Assembly: GCF_014529535.1 (NCBI RefSeq)
Contig: NW_023503313.1
Coordinates: 3,712,800 to 3,776,799, forward strand
Source of the DNA: Bradysia coprophila
Lineage: Eukaryota; Arthropoda; Insecta; Diptera; Sciaridae
Length of the DNA: 64,000 nt
Direction: 5' to 3'
The notes under the pieces: model-generated
Told to the model about the DNA's origin: nothing
Database searches by the model: none
What the model saw: only the letters and a program-made list of their open reading frames with translations
Translations under genes and position numbers: made by a program
Part shown: piece by piece, positions 35,801 to 44,991 of the stretch
Layout: the number at the start of each line of letters is the position of its first letter
Numbering within the stretch: position 1 is the stretch's first letter

Positions 35801-38204
35801 TCCAGTCAAGGACAAACGCAAATGTAAGATGATAAAGGATCCACTAGCCATGGACCCGTTTTAATCAATAATATTTTCTTCCCACCAATTTAAGGACGTA
35901 TCCTAACTATGCAGTCGTCGATTACACTGCTGGAGGACAGCAATACTATACGACAACAGGAAACTATACAAATTCACCCACTTCGAGTGGAAACCATGCC
36001 ACAAACAGCTATATAGTACCTGTTGATGAGCAACTATTAACAACATCTTCTAAAATGTCTCCGCAAGCTATATCAACGGTATACAGCGCTGTCAATTAAT
36101 GAATCAATTCTCTAAATAAATTATACTTTTCGTTCACACAGGACGTGAATTATATTCAACAGAGCACAACAACTACAACAAATTCTTTGGAATCGGATTG
36201 CACGCCAAGTTTAACTCATGCTACTCGAGTGTCTCCGGCAACTGTAAGTTTATTTCTTCGTAATAAGCTTCTTTCACAATTATGTTTTGTTCGACTGTAG
36301 TTCTCGGAATAGCATAAAGCTTGAAAATTTCATTTTCATTATCTCAATTTAACTCTGAATGGCTTCTCATTCTCCATGCTCAAGGAGACATGAAATGCTA
36401 TTTAATTGTCATCGCGACAAAAATTTAGTTTTTCGTTTGAATCATTGAGTGATTTGCATAAAAAATGTAAATTTTCAGGTGGCTTGGCTAATGGAAAACT
36501 ACGAAACCGCTGAGGGAGTGAGCCTACCCCGGTCAACCTTATACAATCACTATATGAGGCATTGTAATGAGCATAAACTCGATGCGGTCAATGCTGCAAG
36601 TTTTGGTAAATTGATACGATCGGTGTTCACCGGTCTGCGCACGCGTCGTCTGGGCACCAGAGGCAACTCGAAGTATCACTATTATGGAATACGTGTGAAA
36701 CCTGGATCTGGCTTAATGGTTACATTGGATGACCAACCAAAGAATTCTGTGGCATCCAGTACAATGACTACAACACAATCGGCAACAAGAATTCGTAAAA
36801 CTGGCACAAAGCCAGAGACTTATGAAGCATGTTCACAGGTTGGTTTTGAAAATGAAATGTGTAACGCACTGTCCAGCCAACGGTTTCTTCTGTTTGTTCT
36901 GTAGTTTCTGGGTGATGGAAACGGCGCCATCCCAATATTCCCTAACATTGAAATTAGTCAACCCTTCCCGGAGGACATTTCATTGGAAGATGTGGACACT
37001 CTACGGTCCATTTATCGTGAACATTGCGAGGCATTTTTAGATGCGATTTTGAATCTTGAGTTCAGCACAGTTGAGTCGTTGTGGCGCGAATTTTGGAGGG
37101 CACAGGATAATAATAATGGCGATGAATGCGAAGAAGAAAAATATTTGAGCAAATACAAGTTATACACGCTGTCCCAATGCGAAGCCGTTCAGGAGTTCGT
37201 CAAACAGGTAAACAAAATATTCGAATTAACGCCCATCCAGCGAACCATTTACCAATTGTGTCTTCGAATCAGGTGGACTACACATTTTACCAAAACATGG
37301 TAGATGTATTGATACCAGACGTGCTTCGTCCAATTCCAAGTTCTCTAACTCAGGCCATTCGCAACTTTGCTAAAAATTTAGAAAGTTGGTTAACGTCGGC
37401 GATGACTGGATGTCCTGACAAAATTGTTCAAATAAAGATCGGTGCAGTTTCGGCCTTTAGTCAGACTCTTCGCAGATACACGTCACTCAATCATTTGGCC
37501 CAAGCAGCTCGCGCTGTACTGCAAAACAGCTCACAAATAGCACAAATGTTAAACGATTTGAATCGCGTAGACTTTCACAATGTCCAAGTGAGTTTTTGCT
37601 CCTTCGATTTTTCGTTTCGGAATCGCTTCAAATCTAAATCCGCAATCTTTTCAATACAGGAACAGGCATCTTGGGTTTGCCAATGTGATACAGCCACAGT
37701 ACAACGTTTGGAAAACGATTTTAAAGCGGCCTTACAACAACAAAATTCCCTTGAACAGTGGGCGTCGTGGTTACGGTTGGTCGTCGACACGGCATTAGAG
37801 GAATATCAGGGCAAACCAACGTATACGAAAGCGGCACGTCAATTTTTATTAAAATGGAGTTTCTACAGCTCGATGGTTATACGCGACTTGACATTACGAT
37901 CGGCGGCCAGTTTCGGCAGTTTTCATTTGATTCGTTTACTGTATGACGAATACATGTTTTTCATCGTTGAGCATAAGGTGGCTGAGGCAACACAAACAAC
38001 ACCAATAGCAGTAATGGGATTGGGATGTGGCATTGACAGAGATTTGGTAAGTGAATCTTAATCGAACACTTCCATCAGGATGTCGATTACGAATGGCTTT
38101 CGTAATTTTAGATACCCGACACCAACCATTCAGGAATTGATATGATCTTTACCAGTGAGTACGAAGTTAAGATTGAATCCAGCCCGAAGCGGATGAGGAG
38201 TTAA
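14863..38204 (+). CDS. Rfx: RFX-family winged-helix transcription factor
   Basis: Nuclear DNA-binding protein that recognises X-box motifs; fly Rfx and its relatives drive ciliary genes in sensory neurons. Exons: 14863-15057, 24929-25163, 25279-25320, 35727-35823, 35895-36078, 36142-36243, 36479-36838, 36905-37207, 37273-37587, 37660-38046, 38112-38204. All junctions are GT-AG and in frame, giving about 770 aa. Residues 1-285 are Gln/Ser/Thr-rich, like an activation region. The DNA-binding domain starts at about 286 ([20 protein letters not shown]) and ends near [15 protein letters not shown], with the family's [20 protein letters not shown] core intact. The B, C and dimerisation regions follow ([40 protein letters not shown]). 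This domain order is that of the RFX1/2/3 subgroup. The two long introns (9.9 and 10.4 kb) hold nested genes and transposons. Exon 3 is only 42 nt. Alternative exons cannot be excluded. Confidence 0.95.
15355..15684 (-). CDS. Secreted cysteine-rich peptide A, nested in Rfx intron
   Basis: Family not recognised. The frame opens at 15723, but the Met at 15684 ([20 protein letters not shown]) starts a clean signal peptide and lies about 50 nt below a TATA box, the same spacing as in the two paralogues. The mature part, about 90 aa, has the shared pattern Cys, 19 residues, CDTDC, then a loop with two extra Cys, then NDC. It ends NFCQKF and a stop. Compared with peptides B and C it has no intron at the point where they do. 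It stops right after the NFC element, lacking the last CxDxGxVS block, so it is either a shortened paralogue or a decaying one. Likely extracellular; function unknown. Confidence 0.65.
   Translation of the reverse strand: MFRTLTLLLAFVVSTTTVVSISDELSSTITSSICLLAHGAKDSNSNIDFLGTKCDTDCFIADQKIIFECKNYKRKCIASRNDCRKNLRCFRLFTEISLAQKIGNFCQKF
15729..15738 (-). promoter_or_regulatory. TATA box of peptide A
   Basis: TTTATAAATG on the minus strand, about 50 nt upstream of the signal-peptide Met of peptide A. Confidence 0.5.
15739..17206. other. Rfx intron 1 between peptides A and B
   Basis: No gene is supported. It includes a dispersed repeat (16255-16440) that recurs inverted at 32998-33093. Confidence 0.5.
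16255..16440 (+). repeat. Dispersed repeat shared with 32998-33093
   Basis: Contains TTACATGACTATGAAAAGTA, a GTCGAAAG...GTGCTTCAAACATG block and AAAAGTACGGTTTTCGACGC. The same blocks in the same order occur on the minus strand at 32998-33093, spaced more compactly. Class unknown. Confidence 0.65.
17207..17617 (-). CDS. Secreted cysteine-rich peptide B, nested in Rfx intron
   Basis: Unrecognised family, paralogue of A and C. Exon 1 is 17377-17617; the start is the signal-peptide Met ([20 protein letters not shown]), not the upstream in-frame Met at 17680. Its mature part has CLC, 16 residues, CKGGC, 14 residues, NDC. A 60-nt intron (17318-17376) leads to exon 2 (17207-17317), which reads [10 protein letters not shown] and ends [11 protein letters not shown]. 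Exon 2 ends in a CCAG|GTATGA donor, so a short final exon should follow below 17207. I could not fix it, and the CDS is given as 3'-incomplete. A TATA box lies about 50 nt upstream. Secreted, probably disulphide-bonded; role unknown. Confidence 0.65.
17664..17675 (-). promoter_or_regulatory. TATA box of peptide B
   Basis: The minus strand reads GTTGCTATATAATG. The identical GTTGCTATATAAT precedes peptide C at nearly the same distance from the ATG, supporting both start choices and a shared promoter ancestry. Confidence 0.65.
18488..19021 (-). CDS. Secreted cysteine-rich peptide C, nested in Rfx intron
   Basis: Unrecognised family. Exon 1 (18799-19021) starts [20 protein letters not shown], a signal peptide. 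It then has [10 protein letters not shown], with CLTGC 16 residues after the Cys, and NDC. A 56-nt intron joins in frame to exon 2 (18623-18742), [13 protein letters not shown] then [11 protein letters not shown]. This matches peptide B in intron position, phase and the CxDxGxVS ending. A final 35-nt exon (18488-18522) would add [10 protein letters not shown] and a stop; that exon is a weak call. The predicted length is about 125 aa. The exon 2 acceptor could also be 21 nt upstream in the same frame, but that intron would be only 35 nt. Extracellular; function unknown. Confidence 0.6.
19070..19083 (-). promoter_or_regulatory. TATA box of peptide C
   Basis: The minus strand reads GGTTGCTATATAATAC, sharing GTTGCTATATAAT with peptide B, about 50-55 nt upstream of the ATG. 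Confidence 0.65.
19084..21717. other. Rfx intron 1, gene-free part
   Basis: AT-rich intron sequence with no ORF, RNA gene or clear repeat that I can support. Confidence 0.4.
21718..22929. mobile_element. 1.2-kb non-autonomous element with GACCCGTACGAA ends
   Basis: Begins GACCCGTACGAA (21718-21729) and ends TTCGTACGGGTC (22918-22929), a perfect 12-bp inverted repeat. A related TCGTACGGG motif lies inside near 22748. The interior has a GTCCGTCT microsatellite at 21841-21872 and a TATATA-rich stretch at about 22590-22720 with repeated GAGCTATATA and CAGGCATATA words. No transposase is seen. A target duplication is not obvious, so the exact ends are tentative. Confidence 0.55.
21841..21872 (+). 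repeat. GTCCGTCT microsatellite
   Basis: Three to four perfect copies of TGTCCGTC inside the 1.2-kb element, followed by CTGCACGATAACTTGAG. Confidence 0.8.
23341..24122. mobile_element. 782-bp TIR element, TA-flanked
   Basis: Inverted arms of about 65 bp (23341-23406 and 24058-24122), starting TACCTGCATGCTGAATATTG, pair with few mismatches. The TA at each outer end is consistent with a Tc1/mariner-type target duplication, though it is part of the inverted repeat. The interior is AT-rich and has no transposase. Related GCAGCACAC and ATTCAGCA words occur just outside on both sides (about 23320 and 24165-24310). Confidence 0.7.
25321..31277. other. Rfx intron (25321-35726), left part
   Basis: No gene supported. 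It has a perfect 21-bp-arm hairpin at 26932-26980 and a GTT/GAT trinucleotide tract near 30238-30265. Confidence 0.4.
26932..26980. repeat. Perfect short hairpin
   Basis: Arms 26932-26952 and 26960-26980 (ACAATATGTTTATACGGAGC and complement) are 21-bp perfect inverted repeats around a 7-nt loop. It may be a remnant element or a structured RNA; nothing else defines it. Confidence 0.7.
31278..32083. mobile_element. 806-bp TIR element with GGCGTC ends
   Basis: The left end GGCGTCGTCCAAAAAGGACG and the right end (complement GGCGTCATTCAAAAAGGACG) are inverted repeats with TA at both outer borders (31276-31277, 32084-32085). A TA duplication suggests the Tc1/mariner-pogo group. Minus-strand ORFs inside (such as [17 protein letters not shown]) look like a broken protein but I cannot name it. 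It lies in the large Rfx intron. Confidence 0.65.
32998..33093 (-). repeat. Dispersed repeat shared with 16255-16440
   Basis: Inverted, compact copy of the 16255-16440 element, with blocks GCATCGAAAACCGTACTTTT, CAAGCACTACTTTCGACG and CATAGTCATGTAAT. Confidence 0.65.
33094..33250. repeat. Inverted-repeat element
   Basis: The outer arms TTCATTTCGTACCTAGGAC and GTCCTAGGTATGAAA pair imperfectly. An inner pair, GACTAAAAGTCTT and AAGACTTTTAGTC, also pairs. The interior GCCGAAGGCGAGTTCTGGAA matches the GGAGGCGAGTTCTGGAATCG at about 1119-1139, linking it to the repeat near 1148. Confidence 0.55.
33752..34006. mobile_element. 255-bp MITE with TTAA target duplication
   Basis: TTAA at both borders (33748-33751, 34007-34010) and long inverted arms of about 80 bp starting GAGCGCTCA. 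Left GAGCGCTCATCCCTTGGCA pairs with right TGCCAAGGGGTGAGCGCTC, with only scattered mismatches further in. TTAA is the piggyBac-type target. A diverged relative lies at 42326-42488. Confidence 0.8.
35056..35469. mobile_element. 414-bp MITE with AGGTC ends
   Basis: Left AGGTCATGGACCGTGATTTG and right complement AGGTCCTGGACCGTGATTTG, flanked by TA on both sides. A further AAATCACGGTCCA word lies internally near 35107. It sits about 260 bp upstream of the Rfx exon at 35727. Confidence 0.75.
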
Positions 38205-38680
38205 TTCTTTCTACATTATCGGGTGGGTGTTGTTATAATTCATTTAAAAAAAAAAATCAAATTCGAATTCCAAAGAAAATTTTTAAGTATCGGGGCTCGT
38301 GCGGTAACTCTTTCCTTACTACTTTTCTCAAGAAACTATCGACATCTCAGAGCTGATGCCAGAAGTAGGAATTTCGGCAGTTTTTCTGATACCAATCACC
38401 GAGATCGAAGCTGATGTTGTTCGATTCAGTGCATTAGCTATTGTTGTCCTAAGTGTGAACACAAGACCGACTATACTAACTGATCGGTGCTACAATGAAA
38501 GGTGATAATTACTTGACTAAGTCGAGTATAAACCTTCAACGATTTGTAGACAGTGCAGAACTGTAATGCCGTTTTGATGTAATTTTCTACGGTTTGTTTA
38601 GCCACAAATACGGGTCTCTAGTCGCACACAATTTGTATTTTCCGTTTAACACGTTGACGGTTATTGCGACTTGTCAACTT

Positions 38681-38817
38681 TAGGCACACCGGAAGGTGCT
38701 AAGGGAGTCGAGGAATACCTCCAAATAAATTTCTAAAAATCAATAATTTGACTTTTTATTTTTAGAAATTTATTTGGAGGTATTCCTCGACTCCCTTAGC
38801 ACCTTCCGGTGTGCCTA
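38681..38817. repeat. Perfect 60-bp-arm hairpin 3' of Rfx
   Basis: Arms 38681-38740 and 38758-38817 are perfectly complementary around a 17-nt loop. They begin TAGGCACACCGGAAGGTGCT. The TA at each end may be a Tc1/mariner-like target site. The arm contains AATAAA (38724-38729), which is the first AATAAA after the Rfx stop codon, so the hairpin probably lies in the Rfx 3' UTR and may supply its polyadenylation signal. Confidence 0.85.
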
Positions 38818-41471
38818 CAGTGCCTGCTCGAGCATTATCCCCTACGTGTTAATCAAACGGTGATCAACTTAAGAGAAGTCTCATTCGGTTAGGAAAATTC
38901 TGTCTTTAGAGAAAGGAGGGACATGACAAAAGTGTACACTTCATATATCAATATTCTTAATGATTTTTTGCGTAAGCTTTGAGAGACTGAAATTAGATGT
39001 AGAGCCTTCTCTTGAGAAAATATTTTCTTGTTTTTCTGGAAATTGCGAGAAAATTAGGAACTTTCAGGCCCTGTTTGCGTGTCTTCTTTGAAAATCTTTG
39101 AAATACTTTACGAAAACCTTCCGAGTAAATAACAATACCCATGGCAATTCTATGAAAGTCCTTTAAAATCTGTCAACATTGTAGGAAAATCCTCTTATGG
39201 TGAAATCTTATGCCAAAGAATTTTACGTTAATCTGCCCTCGGTGTTACGGCTTGTCTATTCAGATTTTATTTCAACATTGACAACAAATATATTTTTTTC
39301 CATTTCCTAAAAAATAATTTCATTTTCCTCTAAATTTTCAGACTTCTTGGTAAATCGGTGTGAAGAAAAGCTTTATGGAAAAAAATTGTGTGTAAAAATG
39401 AAAGCAACGAGTTGCGGTTCAAATCAATTGCAGCTTAATTTATTGGTCACGTTTGTGGTCGGATTTCGTGTTTCGTTTTTCTAAAGTAAATTTAATGTGT
39501 CAGTGAAAGTAACTATTGTAATTTGAAAAGAGAGAGAAAAAAATATTTTACCGAAAATGACCGAATTAATTAATTACTGATGATGCATTGGAGGGACAAA
39601 AAAAAACCATCCCAACAGAAACGCAACATGAGCTTTCTAGTCATTGAGAAACAAACAAACAAACTATATTTTAATGCATCATCAAGTCATTTCACATTTG
39701 TACATAATAACGTAAGTTGCTCAACTATGTCTACATCCATCCATAATTTATATACTGTTTTAGTGATTGCTTATGGTTATAAAAATATTTAAAAAAAAAA
39801 TTAATTGAAATAATTAAATCGAATGGAGAACGCGCAATTAGATACGGAAATTATAAAAATTTGCAAAAAAAAGGAAAGAAAATATTTTAGCCACAGCATT
39901 ATAAAAGAGTATTCTACGTACATAACAAGAAAAGAAATTTTTATAATATTTTGTCATATAGTTTTATATCAGATGGGAAAAAAGATGTGAGAATCTAAGA
40001 GAGAGAATTAAATTAATTTAAAGCGAACAAAATATCATTATGTATGCATTAGGGTGTCAAAGTAAATGTATTTTAGTTTTAAGATGTACCATTGCAACGA
40101 AGAAAAAAAAAGAAACCAATAAAATCGAAAATTTAAGTCGATTTCGAGAGTCAAACAAAATTTCAAGCCTGATTTCAAGTCGAGCGAAACGTATTGGATT
40201 TGTAGTTTTTAGTTTGGAAACGCGGGGTTGCAACAAAAAAAATGATGTCTTCGCTATATGCAAATTCGATTTACCGGTGACAACAAAAACGAAAAACTCA
40301 CTTCCTGCTTGTTAGTTCAATCTAACATTCAATTTCCCGGAAACCGCAAAAAAAAAATACAAAAATTTCCAGGCATCCTGGATACCTGGCAACTATCACT
40401 ACGAATCTCTTCACAAATCCAATGGAAATCATCCGTAACGGACGTTCGCGAATTTTTTTTTTAATGAATTTTTGACATTTCAGATTCCCCTCTTCTCGTG
40501 CGGACGTCGATAGAGTAGCATGCCAGAGTGATTAGTTTTGCCTAGAAATAACCTTGAAACTCCAAATATTTTAAGCGGACACGTAAAGTTACTCACCTTT
40601 CTCATCGAGGTTAACTCAACGGTTGTCATTTATCCCATTGAAAAAGCCGCTGTCATTCATAATTTCTCTTTATTTTTTTGACGCACTTTATTGTCAGAGT
40701 GTGAAATAAGGCTGCACTGTCATGAAAATGCAATTTTCTTCTCTCAGGGTCACTTCACTGAAGCACTTAAGAATTTTGTTGAATTATTCATGACATTTCA
40801 TGGCTACCTTTTATGCTACCAAAACACGGGAATAATACACAAGTTCTATGACAGCAAGCACAAAAATGTATGTTACCAGAATAGGGCATGGGACGACGTA
40901 CTAGTTTACTTTCAAAACTATACAAAAGCATCATCCTTGGTCTCATGGCCGAATACGTTTGTTTGAAAACTACAAAAGCTCCATATTCAGCTGAAGAAAA
41001 TTCGCTGACAAGTGGTGAAAACGTCAACAAGGTCCATGTCCTATCGGGTGATCGTTTAGATACTTCCAATGATTTTTCAATTAGAATACTACCAAAAAAA
41101 TCTCAGTGTCACTTTCGTTTAAGTTGGTCGAAATAGTGATAAAAACGAACAGCATCCGAAAAGGGATCCAAAAACTATCGCTGCATGTCAAAAAAAAGTT
41201 CTTCGTTTATCGCAATGACACGTGAACATCAAGCTCGATTTGTCGCGTTTCCTAGTCAAAATTGTGTGTGCCAACGGAGTATGTTGTTTTGTCAAAAAGT
41301 AATATCTGAAGATAACGAATCCTTAAGAGAGAAAGAAGCATTTTCATAGGAACGTTAACAACCAAAAAATCGTTGTGCCTACCCTCAAAAATTTAATACC
41401 CCAACATATATCAAGGGTCTTCTTCGAATTTCTCGAACGTCTCTATGTGTAGCAAATTTTAGTTCACGAAT

Positions 41472-41508
41472 GTGGAATACTCGAAATGCATTGATTCGAA
41501 TATTCCAC
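41472..41508. repeat. Short hairpin
   Basis: GTGGAATACTCGAA and TTCGAATATTCCAC pair with one mismatch around a 9-nt loop. Confidence 0.5.
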
Positions 41509-42246
41509 ACTGGTGGAATTAATTAATTTTTACTGAACATAGGCATTCGAAGAACAATTTATTTGCTGGGACACTTGGTTAATTCAATTGTCTGAAATAG
41601 TTTTTCCTTTCGTTTGCGAGCATTTTCGCCAAGAATGTCCTTTATCATCTTAGAATTCTCCTTCCTATCTTGAAATCAGTTCATCAGTCATGGAAATTTT
41701 GTTGACTCCGTAACACAAAGTGCATATAAATAAAAGATTTAAAATAATAGGTCGAAATCAAACGCGAAAAATAAAGCAAAACCAATGTGTCGAGACTGTT
41801 CTGAATGAAATGATTTTTCTCAACCACTTGAAAGTAAAGTCTGTTTTACGTCAATTCACTAAAACTTTCCCTTCCGTTTTTTTGAGTAAAACACACCAAC
41901 ATTTCGATCGGTCTTATGATGGATATTATGGCTCGGGTCAACCAATTTCCCCCTTGAGACCCGATTTCCTTCTATAATGTGAATTTCCTACAGATTAATA
42001 TGCAATCTGCAATCTGCTTTTAAAGTGAACTTAAAAAAAGAAAAATCCAGACACATAACAAAAACTGCTTTAAATTGCGCGTAATATTTTAACAGAAAAT
42101 AAAGTCATAGTTTTTAAGCGAAAATAATTTACTAAAATTTACTTGTGTACTTTTAAGAGAATGATACAATTTTGCTGTTTAATAACTAAATAAAATGAAT
42201 GTAAAAAAATGCCTTCGTTTTCATTTGTCCCATTTTCAGCCCAACA

Positions 42247-42325
42247 AACTTAACCCACTTGGAGAAACCTTTGCAAAACACATAAATTTACACATTTACA
42301 AAGGTTTCTCCAAGTGGGATAAGTT
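42247..42325. repeat. Inverted repeat, 27-bp arms
   Basis: AACTTAACCCACTTGGAGAA and its continuation (42247-42273) pair with 42299-42325, with two mismatches. It adjoins the MITE relative at 42326-42488 and may be a rearranged end of it. Confidence 0.65.
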
Positions 42326-42488
42326 ATCAACCACAAACCAATTTTTCCCTTAAAAGTAACACATTTTTACATGCTTTAATGGTCTTACTTTTTCAAAAAA
42401 AGATTTTGGCCCAGAGAAATCTTCAAAAAACGATAATTTTTGCGCACAAATGTCGGCTACAAAATTACCAAGTGGTGAGCGCTCTTAA
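42326..42488. mobile_element. Diverged partial copy of the TTAA MITE
   Basis: Matches the right two thirds of 33752-34006, including TTTTTCAAAAAAAGATTTTGG and TTTTTGCGCACAAATGT. It ends GAGCGCTC followed by TTAA. The left end is replaced by the inverted repeat 42247-42325. Confidence 0.7.
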
Positions 42489-42688
42489 TTAGTTTCTTAG
42501 AATTACGTCCTTGCGGACAGCAAAATTTCAACAAAATATTAGCACCGAGTAATTCAAAAGTTCACCGTAACAAAGGTTGGAAAATTCATAAATTTCAAAA
42601 TGAATGAAAATCCTGTTCTACACACAAACTTCCATATATCTCGGTAGAATCTAAACCGATTGTAACGTGTGATTGCTCGTAAAACTCG

Positions 42689-42831
42689 CATGAATAATAG
42701 TCATTTGTGTACCTAATTTGCACGATTGATTTTAGGCAATTTCGCGGATTGTAGGCCGAACGAAGTGAGGTCTACAAGCGAAAGTGCCTAAAATCAATCG
42801 TCCAAAGCAGGTACACATGTGAGTTTTCATG
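42689..42831. mobile_element. Small foldback element
   Basis: Arms 42689-42745 and 42778-42831 are imperfect inverted repeats. The best block is ACGATTGATTTTAGGCA against TGCCTAAAATCAATCGT, with GTGTACCT/AGGTACAC further out. The loop contains GAACGAAGTGAGG. Old MITE, class unknown. Confidence 0.6.
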
Positions 42832-44991
42832 CAAAGGGCCGAAAACTCGATAAAAAATCGAAAATTGCCCTCATTTTTGGCCCGAAGCATGAAAAATAAT
42901 TTGGGGGTAACTAGTATGAGCAAAGGGAGAAAAGTCAAACATTTCATGCATATATCTTCCTCAGTCTTACGGATTTTTTTTTTCAAATTTTTTAGTGGGT
43001 TTAGTTAGGACTTGCATCACGACTTTTCATCGGCTTGAAAGGTCGCAGTTGCATAGTCTATTTTAATGAATATTCTTAAGGATTTTTTTGGAATCTTCGA
43101 AAATGCTAAAAAACTTTTAAGAATTTTCGAGAAATAATTCTTGAAAATTCTTAAAGAGTCCTATTCTAGGTCTTAAGTAGTTTGAAATTTTATTTTCTAA
43201 ATTCCCAACTTAAAATTTCAGACATTTTCAGTGGGTTCAAAAACCTTGAATTGTGTTCCATAACGGAAAATTAGCCATTCTGAGGTGACTATTAACGATC
43301 GAAAACTGTTAAATATCAAGAAATTGTACGATATCAACTACTACACTCTAACTACTAGTGCTAGGATTTTCAAGCTACGTTCATAGTTTTATAAAAATCT
43401 ATCGAAACATTTATGAGTCCGACTTTTCCATAGAAACTAACTAAACACAGGATATTTGAGGTGTCGTAAAATATGAAATTCTCCAATTTTTCATCCAAAT
43501 GTCGAATCTTTATACCGTTTATATCAGAAGGTTTATTATGAAATCTATTACTACATTCGATTTAAGTATTGTCAGCTTTGTTTGGAAACAAAAGGATATT
43601 TCTCACTCAAGTAACGTTTTGTTAAAAGGCCGAGACTTTAAATAATGTTCTGCGAGTGCTTGATTAAAATCGCTCTGGACGCTTTGCAATCAATTTAGGA
43701 CTAACCGGTCTCATCACATCTGAAACATTATTGATCTGTAACAGGGTGGCGTCCAAACAACAATTCAATGTAGTTAAAGTATAGTACATCTAAATTGGTT
43801 CGTACTATTATTATGAAACAGTTGTAACCGCATCTGATCCGACAAATTAATATTTCATGTAAAGAATCTTTCATAACAGAGTTACATTCATAAATTATGG
43901 CGCGTTGCATTTCGAAATAGACTGGCTTCATACTTGAGTGCCGAAAATATTCATTCATGAGAGGTACGATTTTTTAAAATGTGAAGCCTAAGTTTGCGTC
44001 TTTCCTTCTATATATACTGATGCTTTGGAAAATAGTTATTTAGGCCATCGAAAGATAAATGCCTTAGGTACTTAACAACACTTGTCGAAAAACAGTTGCT
44101 GAAGCAAGTTACTCAAAAACCCACTGTTTGCGAGCATCACAAAGTTGTTTTTCCGAAGTAATGAATTACATATCAGCATCCCATGATATCAGGTTGGTTT
44201 ACCTGCTCCATGCGAAAGTTGACGAAATAATAAACAGAAAATAGTCCACATGTAATAGATTGAATTGACATTAACCCTCAGCAATAGAACCCTTTCTTGA
44301 ATTCATTATACACATGCCAATAGTACAACTGTTAACTTACCTAAAGTAATAGATCATTTTCGAAGGGGCAAATTGCTACGTAATGGTCAACTTCCACATA
44401 GGGCAGGTAGTCAATATAGTTTACACCGGACAAATTGTGAATATTAGTGAGAATTCATGAAAATATCCTAGTCAATCACACAGATAAGTCTTACATTCCA
44501 GCAATCAATCACAATCTGTTTTGAATTCAAATTTTAATTTAATAATTCATGCGTGCCATCTGTTGTTGATTAATTGCATTTTAGTTCAGGCAACACGTTT
44601 TACACACAATATAGAACAAAATAGAAGCCACGCCAGTGATTAACCGTTTTTTGTTTTCTAAAATTTTGATCCGTGTGCCTTTGAGTTCAACCACACTGTC
44701 AAAGTATCTCACAACAACAGCCGTTAAACGTTTTGTAAGAGGTAAGAAAAATTTATTCAAAACAAAGGTCTTCCCGGCTCCAAACGACCGATTTTTGGAA
44801 ATTTTAATTCGGAAAATTTAGAAGTTCTGAAAAATTCTTTAAAGTTCCGCAGAAAATGTCGGCATTTCTTCGCAATTTTAGAGAATCCCAAATTTCCCAA
44901 AAATGACCCTTGGGGGAGACAAACCTGGACACCTATTGATTATTCAGAGCTATCGGTTGTGTTTCATTAAATCCTTTTTTATCAGTTCAAC

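Larger units (their letters stand above)
38205..44991. other. Gap between Rfx and the coiled-coil gene
   Basis: No protein gene supported. It contains the Rfx 3' UTR, hairpins at 38681-38817, 41472-41508 and 42247-42325, a MITE relative (42326-42488) and an inverted repeat (42689-42831). Confidence 0.5.

Noticed and set aside
36983-38061. Long 311-aa ORF starting at 37126 as a separate gene
   Set aside because: It reads through Rfx introns; the correct product uses the splice sites at 37207/37273 and 37587/37660.
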